This document shows, piece by piece, positions 6,904-10,196 of a DNA stretch of 10,196 nt. The first letter of the stretch is position 1. Each line of letters starts with the position of its first letter. Source of the stretch: Chlamydiota bacterium (GTDB lineage: Bacteria > Chlamydiota > Chlamydiia > Chlamydiales > Rhabdochlamydiaceae). Both the position numbers and the translations under genes were made by a program. The stretch lies in NCBI GenBank assembly GCA_016866585.1, contig VGMB01000042.1:1-10196 (forward strand), in the 5' to 3' direction. Below the pieces are notes generated by a model. The model saw only the letters and a list, made by a program, of their open reading frames with translations. It had not been told where the DNA came from and searched no databases.

Positions 6904-7113
6904 ATGAAATTATCCTTACCTAAAAATATAGGTCCTAAAGGACGGTTATGGCGATTTCTTGTGGCTTTAGTCGTTATTTATTTTGCCTACGTCGAGAAAA
7001 GCTGGGTCTTATTATTTGTTTCTCTTTTTATTATGTTCGAGTCGATCATGAGTTGGTGTGTTGTCTACCATATTCTCGGTATCAATCACTGTCCGATAAA
7101 AAAGCGAAAATAA
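6904..7113 (+). CDS. Small membrane protein, DUF2892 (YgaP-transmembrane-like) family
   Basis: 69 residues from the ATG at 6904. It opens with KNIGPKGRLWRFLV, like the family's N-I/V-G-x2-D-R-x2-R start. Two hydrophobic helices follow (about 17-30 and 33-50), then the end pattern SWCVVYHILGINHC (50-63). This matches the C-x-LY-x-LLGINTC tail common in DUF2892 proteins, with Cys52 and Cys63. The frame could be extended upstream to a TTG at 6874 that has AGGAAG 10 nt before it, adding ten residues. I prefer the ATG because it coincides with the family's start. In E. coli YgaP a similar membrane hairpin is fused to a rhodanese; here the rhodanese gene is separate and divergent. Function unknown. 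The next gene begins 15 nt downstream. Confidence 0.78.
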   Translation: MKLSLPKNIGPKGRLWRFLVALVVIYFAYVEKSWVLLFVSLFIMFESIMSWCVVYHILGINHCPIKKRK

Positions 7114-7128
7114 CAATATAGGATCTTT

Positions 7129-7749
7129 ATGTGCTACTCAGCTACTGCAAGCTTTTCTGCAAGCGCAGTTTTACTTGTAACAGGTTCTATACTGGTCTGT
7201 AGAATTAAGGAAAAAAAATATCTTTTTTTAGCTCTGATTCCTGTTTTCTTTGCTGTGCAACAAGCTATGGAAGGGTGTATATGGCTGAAGTTAGAACCTT
7301 CTCAATGGTTTAAAAATATTTATCTACTATTTGCTTATACCTTTTGGCCAATCTGGATTCCTTTGTCCCTACTTATGGTGGAAAAAAACAAACAAAGAAG
7401 AAAAATCCAATTAGCTTTATTATGGATAGGGATTATTATGAGTACGTATCTACTCTTTACTATTTCAGATACCCACCCTTATATAACTTGCCATAGTATT
7501 CAGTATGAAAATAAAAAAGTTTCTGCGCAATTTGGCAATTTCGGTATTCTATTATACTTTGCTGTTACGATAGGATCGGTTTTTACTTCTAGTCTTTCCT
7601 TTTCTAAAATTTTAGCACTATTTTTCTCAGTATTTGCTATTTTTATTTTTGTTTTCGATAGATTTTATTTTGCCTCTCTGTGGTGCTTTTGGAGTGCTGT
7701 TATTTCTATTTTACTCTGTTTTTATCTACCAACAAGAAAAAAGTGCTAA
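7129..7749 (+). CDS. Multi-pass membrane protein resembling DUF6629
   Basis: 206 residues with about six to seven hydrophobic segments (roughly 10-24, 31-47, 62-83, 94-111, 136-153, 160-177, 184-200). The N-terminus MCYSATASF and the motif PVFFAVQQAMEGCIW (38-52) match a family of bacterial membrane proteins that I recognise as DUF6629 (typical start MCFSA-x-ASF, then QQ-x3-EG-x2-W). SLWCFWSA (183-190) near the end also fits. No enzymatic motif is visible and the function is unknown. The ATG has AGGA at 7120-7123, 5 nt upstream. It sits 15 nt after the DUF2892 gene and 13 nt before the lipoprotein gene, so the three are probably co-transcribed. Family assignment is from memory and moderately sure. 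Confidence 0.75.
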   Translation: MCYSATASFSASAVLLVTGSILVCRIKEKKYLFLALIPVFFAVQQAMEGCIWLKLEPSQWFKNIYLLFAYTFWPIWIPLSLLMVEKNKQRRKIQLALLWIGIIMSTYLLFTISDTHPYITCHSIQYENKKVSAQFGNFGILLYFAVTIGSVFTSSLSFSKILALFFSVFAIFIFVFDRFYFASLWCFWSAVISILLCFYLPTRKKC

Positions 7750-7762
7750 CTAATAGGTGCCT

Positions 7763-8131
7763 ATGACAAGATTTTTTCTGGTAACGGCTTGTTCTTCATT
7801 TCTGTTTTTTGCCTGTGATTCTGACGGATACTATAATGAGTATTATTACCAAGGTAATTATTACTATCCTTACTATGGTGAATATTACGATGATGATGAT
7901 GATCACCATCGTGATGACCATCACGATAACGGAGGTGATCATCATGGCAACCATCATGGAGATAAAGGAGGAAACTCTCAAGGAAGAAATCAGGGAGGAT
8001 CTCATCATGGTGGAAGTCACTCACAAGGTGGTCACGGAGGACATCAGGGAGGCGCTCCTCGTGGCGGAGGTCACTCACAGGGCGGCCATGGGGGTGGATC
8101 TTCACATGTTGGAGGTCATGGTAGTCACTAA
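7763..8131 (+). CDS. Putative lipoprotein, Tyr-rich then Asp/His-rich then Gly/His-rich
   Basis: 122 residues from the ATG at 7763 (AGGTG just upstream). A frame extension to a GTG at 7757 adds two residues without benefit. A hydrophobic N-terminus (FFLVTACSSFLFFAC) ends at Cys18, which could be lipidated. The lipobox is atypical, with Phe at -3, and Asp follows the Cys. The mature part has three low-complexity zones: Tyr-rich (about 23-42), Asp/His-rich starting DDDDDHHRDDHH (about 43-68), and Gly/His/Ser/Gln repeats of the GGHSQGGHGG kind (about 69-122). It contains 18 histidines, suggesting divalent metal binding, but this is inference. I do not recognise a family. The signal sequence, tight spacing after the upstream gene and clean stop argue that it is real despite its composition. 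Confidence 0.7.
   Translation: MTRFFLVTACSSFLFFACDSDGYYNEYYYQGNYYYPYYGEYYDDDDDHHRDDHHDNGGDHHGNHHGDKGGNSQGRNQGGSHHGGSHSQGGHGGHQGGAPRGGGHSQGGHGGGSSHVGGHGSH
8016..8094 (+). repeat. Imperfect 25-bp direct repeat inside the Gly/His-rich gene
   Basis: Copies at 8016-8040 and 8070-8094 share GTCACTCACA and then diverge at a few, mostly third-codon, positions. Each encodes HSQGGHGG. The synonymous differences suggest the peptide is conserved, not a recent DNA duplication. It is a protein-level repeat, not a CRISPR or mobile-element feature. Confidence 0.6.
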
Positions 8132-8550
8132 ATTAATTTATTTTTCGCAATATTCAATTTAAAAAAATACTTGAATACTAACCTTTATGAACTCGAAGAG
8201 AGATGTTTTTGGAGAATGAATTGCGACTCTAATCGGAAGGTGAGGTTCTAAAATTGATTTCTTTTAAGCATCTTTTTCTAAAAATTCTTAAAATACTTTT
8301 AATGAAACTTAAGGTCTTTTCCATTTTTCATTTAGAGGTCTTTAGTGTAATTTTACTTAGTCCTGCTCTTAAGCTAAAATTTTCCTTCTTTTTAAAAATT
8401 ACATAAGTTTAGAAGCTATTCTAATATCATCAATAATGGCAAAGCGATTTCAGGCTCTGATTTTGTAATAAGGATTCTGGAATTATTTATAGAGACTACA
8501 TTAGCATAGTTTAAAAATGCATTGAATATCAAAATTTAGATTGGTTGTTG
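8132..8550. other. AT-rich intergenic stretch without a recognisable gene
   Basis: About 420 bp between the lipoprotein gene and the GGQ protein gene. All frames are broken by frequent stops; the longest starts (for example near 8186 and 8217) give only around ten codons. No tRNA-like cloverleaf, strong hairpin with a T-run, or insertion-sequence end was seen. A weak 7-bp AT stem (8151-8157 with 8171-8177) is the only inverted repeat near the lipoprotein stop. The promoter of the downstream gene should lie in the 3' half. It could also hold a small RNA or a decayed gene, for which I have no positive evidence. Confidence 0.5.
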
Positions 8551-8955
8551 ATGAGTATAAGTAAAGAAAAAGAAGAAGAAATTAAAAAACTAATGGAGTC
8601 CATTGGTATTGATGAAAATGATCTCATAGAAAAGTTTATTATAGGATCAGGAAGGGGAGGTCAAAATTTACAAAAGACTTCATCGTGCGTCTATTTGAAG
8701 CATCTACCATCAGGTATTGAGGTTAAATGCCAAAAAGATAGATCAAGAGAAGTCAATCGTTGGCTTGCTCGCAGATTGCTTTGTGAGAAATTTCAACATG
8801 AAGTCTTGCTTGAAAAGACTAAGAAAATTCAAGAGATAGAGAAGATACGAAGACAAAAAAAAACTCGGTCTAGAAAACAAAAAAGAAAAATGGTGGAAGA
8901 TAAGCGCAAGCATCATGAGAAGAAGAATTTGCGATTGAAGCCGCAAGAAGATTAA
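8551..8955 (+). CDS. Stand-alone GGQ release-factor-like protein (MTRFR/C12orf65 type), probable ribosome rescue factor
   Basis: 134 residues from the ATG at 8551; TTG codons at 8545 and 8548 could extend it by two residues. There is no clear ribosome site. After a short helical N-terminus comes the catalytic domain with the GGQ tripeptide at 36-38 in GSGRGGQNLQKTSSCVYL. The following LPSGIEVKC and DRSREVNRWLARRLLCEK segments align closely, from memory, with human MTRFR/C12orf65 rather than with full RF1/RF2 or classic ArfB. The codon-recognition domains of RF1/RF2 are absent. The C-terminal third is a very basic Lys/Arg-rich helix, the kind that enters the mRNA channel or binds rRNA in rescue factors. 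Inferred role: hydrolysing peptidyl-tRNA on stalled ribosomes or split 50S subunits. Arg35 before GGQ replaces the more usual Pro or Ala. Confidence 0.85.
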   Translation: MSISKEKEEEIKKLMESIGIDENDLIEKFIIGSGRGGQNLQKTSSCVYLKHLPSGIEVKCQKDRSREVNRWLARRLLCEKFQHEVLLEKTKKIQEIEKIRRQKKTRSRKQKRKMVEDKRKHHEKKNLRLKPQED

Positions 8956-8987
8956 AAATGGGACGCGTGAAGACATGCGTCCCATTT
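8956..8987. terminator. Shared bidirectional hairpin terminator between the convergent GGQ gene and htrA
   Basis: A perfect 11-bp inverted repeat: AAATGGGACGC at 8956-8966 and GCGTCCCATTT at 8977-8987. The stem extends inward by three more pairs, one of them G-T, leaving an AAGA loop at 8970-8973. It starts right after the GGQ gene stop (8953-8955) and ends 4 nt before the htrA stop (8992-8994). On the minus strand the stem is followed by TTTTTAAT, a good intrinsic terminator for htrA. On the plus strand the T-run is shorter (ATTTGAGTTT), so termination there may be weaker. Confidence 0.88.
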
Positions 8988-8991
8988 GAGT

Positions 8992-10196
8992 TTAGTCCAT
9001 TTTTATGGAATAAAATCTCGTTGCATTTCCTTGTTTTATGAGGATAAGCACTCTATTTTTATTTCCAACTTGAGCCATAGCTTCATTAAATTCTGCTATG
9101 GTGCTTACTTTTTTATGTTCTATTCCCATTATGATAAAACCAGGTCTAAGTCCCGCCATAGATGCTGCAGACCCAGGTTTTACTTTTGTGATGACTACGC
9201 CTTGCTCTGAAGGGGAATAACCAAGTTGCTTGGCTACCTCTGGTGATAGCTGGTCAACTTCAATTCCTAATTTCTGAACGATTCCACCTGTTGTAGCTAG
9301 TGAATCTGAGGCGCTTCCTAGGGTGACTGGAATAGTTAAAGTCTTTCCCTTTCTGTATACTTTAAGGTTTACTATAGATCCAGGTGCCATTAGAGAGACA
9401 TCATTTCTAAATCCTCCAAGAGATTTAATAACAGTGCCGTTGTATTCCAGAATTATGTCACCTTGTTTTAATCCAGCTTTATCTGCGGGTGAGTCTTTGG
9501 ATATATCAGACACTAAAGCCCCTTCTGCTTTTTCTAGGCCAAAAGCATCGGCAATATCACGATCTACAGGTTGGAGAGACACACCTAAAAAGCCTCTAGT
9601 TACGACGCCATTGTTTATGATTTGCGTCATGATATTTTTGGCCATGTTACTAGGGATCGCAAATCCTATTCCCATGTATCCTCCGGAACGAGAGACAATC
9701 GCTGTATTAATTCCGATAACTTCACTATTTAGATTTAACAACGGTCCACCAGAATTCCCTGGATTAATGGCTGCATCAGTTTGTATGAAGTCTTCTAAAT
9801 CGGTAATTTTTAAGTTTTGTCTTCCTTTAGCACTAATGACTCCAACTGTTAGAGTCGCTTCTAATTGGAACGGACTACCTATAGCTACAACCCATTCACC
9901 GATGTCCATTGCATCAGAATCTCCTAAATTTACATAGGGTAGGTTTTTACCATCAATTTTTACTACTGCTATATCTGTATGAGGATCAGATCCAATAAGT
10001 GTTGCATCAATTTCGCGTCCATCATTCAAAACTACAGTAATTTTGTCAGCGCCTTTTATCACGTGGGCATTTGTCATAACATAACCATCAGGACTTACTA
10101 AGAACCCAGATCCTTGGCTTTGTTGTTGTTTTGGTTGTTGCTGCTGAGGCATCCCAAAAAATCTTTGAAATAGATCGTCTCCGAATGGATCTCCTC
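8992..10196 (-). CDS. htrA: HtrA/DegP-like periplasmic serine protease and chaperone (5' end outside window)
   Basis: About 400 residues are visible on the minus strand. The frame stays open through the window edge; the first visible residues are GDPFGDDLFQRFFG, so the internal ATG at 10152 is not the start and the signal peptide lies outside. Numbering from that Met, the trypsin-like domain carries the triad His30 (TNAHVIKG), Asp60 (HTDIAVVK) and Ser134 (NPGNSGGPLLN). The first PDZ domain spans about 186-275 (from TRGFLGVSLQP) and the second about 295-384. ITDLEDFIQTDAAINPGNSGG and the overall layout closely resemble chlamydial HtrA, which degrades or refolds misfolded periplasmic proteins. 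The stretch MPQQQQPKQQQSQ at the start of the domain is a Gln-rich LA-type loop. Transcription ends at the hairpin just downstream. Confidence 0.95.
   Translation of the reverse strand, partial: GDPFGDDLFQRFFGMPQQQQPKQQQSQGSGFLVSPDGYVMTNAHVIKGADKITVVLNDGREIDATLIGSDPHTDIAVVKIDGKNLPYVNLGDSDAMDIGEWVVAIGSPFQLEATLTVGVISAKGRQNLKITDLEDFIQTDAAINPGNSGGPLLNLNSEVIGINTAIVSRSGGYMGIGFAIPSNMAKNIMTQIINNGVVTRGFLGVSLQPVDRDIADAFGLEKAEGALVSDISKDSPADKAGLKQGDIILEYNGTVIKSLGGFRNDVSLMAPGSIVNLKVYRKGKTLTIPVTLGSASDSLATTGGIVQKLGIEVDQLSPEVAKQLGYSPSEQGVVITKVKPGSAASMAGLRPGFIIMGIEHKKVSTIAEFNEAMAQVGNKNRVLILIKQGNATRFYSIKMD

Noticed and set aside
7889..7966. GATGAT/CATCAT tandem-looking DNA as a possible CRISPR or microsatellite
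   Set aside because: There is no regular repeat-spacer structure. The pattern is explained by Asp and His codons in an in-frame gene.
7761..8105. Minus-strand open frame of 114 codons, also His/Asp-rich
   Set aside because: It is the mirror of the repetitive GAT/CAT/GGT codons of the lipoprotein gene. It has no sensible signal or ribosome site.
7809..8162. Plus-strand open frame rich in Met, Ile and Thr
   Set aside because: An off-frame reading of the same repetitive lipoprotein sequence. Its composition is an artefact of ATG/ATC/ATT repeats.
8151..8177. Inverted repeat TATTCAA...TTGAATA after the lipoprotein gene
   Set aside because: Only a 7-bp AT-rich stem with a 13-nt loop and no following T-run, too weak to call a terminator.
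8743..8985. Minus-strand open frame of 80 codons
   Set aside because: Antisense to the Lys/Arg-rich tail of the GGQ protein; hydrophobicity arises from complementing AAA/AGA codons, and it runs into the terminator hairpin.
9323..9937. Plus-strand open frame of 204 codons
   Set aside because: It lies antisense inside htrA, whose triad and PDZ domains are clear. The product is low-quality and matches no family I know.

Overview
The window looks like chromosomal DNA of a member of the Chlamydiota, most likely an amoeba- or arthropod-associated 'environmental' chlamydia rather than Chlamydia itself. The reasons are the AT-rich sequence, the core order ftsY (divergent) - sucC - sucD with htrA close by, which from memory resembles the ftsY-sucC-sucD-htrA neighbourhood of Chlamydia genomes, and a clearly chlamydial-type HtrA. 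Between sucD and htrA lie about 6.5 kb of genes that I do not recall at this place in Chlamydia. Genus-level placement is inference; no rRNA or other marker is present.

Layout: (1) 1-357, minus strand, N-terminal part of FtsY, cut by the window edge. (2) 433-4850, plus strand, a tight four-gene run: sucC, sucD, a site-2-protease-like M50 membrane peptidase with a helical TPR-like tail, and a Bcr/CflA-type MFS transporter, with gaps of 16, 1 and 6 nt and one candidate promoter in the ftsY-sucC gap. (3) 4847-6801, minus strand, a compact rhodanese - umuD - umuC set encoding a small sulfurtransferase-like protein and both parts of a DNA polymerase V type translesion system. Its last gene overlaps the MFS stop by 4 bp, tail to tail. 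(4) 6904-8131, plus strand, three small envelope genes: a DUF2892-like membrane protein, a multi-pass membrane protein resembling DUF6629, and a short putative lipoprotein rich in Tyr, then Asp/His, then Gly/His. (5) 8132-8550, about 420 bp AT-rich with no gene that I can support. (6) 8551-8955, plus strand, a stand-alone GGQ release-factor-like protein of the mitochondrial MTRFR (C12orf65) type. (7) 8956-8987, a strong hairpin serving as a shared terminator. (8) 8992-10196, minus strand, HtrA/DegP-like periplasmic protease, cut at its N-terminus by the window edge.

Functionally, the flanks are housekeeping (protein targeting, TCA-cycle succinyl-CoA synthetase, periplasmic quality control). 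The middle is accessory: damage-tolerant replication (UmuD'2C), membrane proteolysis, transport, and a small envelope group. The rhodanese and the DUF2892 protein are encoded head to head, which recalls the YgaP arrangement where both domains sit in one polypeptide. The GGQ protein would act in ribosome rescue. No mobile element, tRNA, rRNA or CRISPR array was seen.
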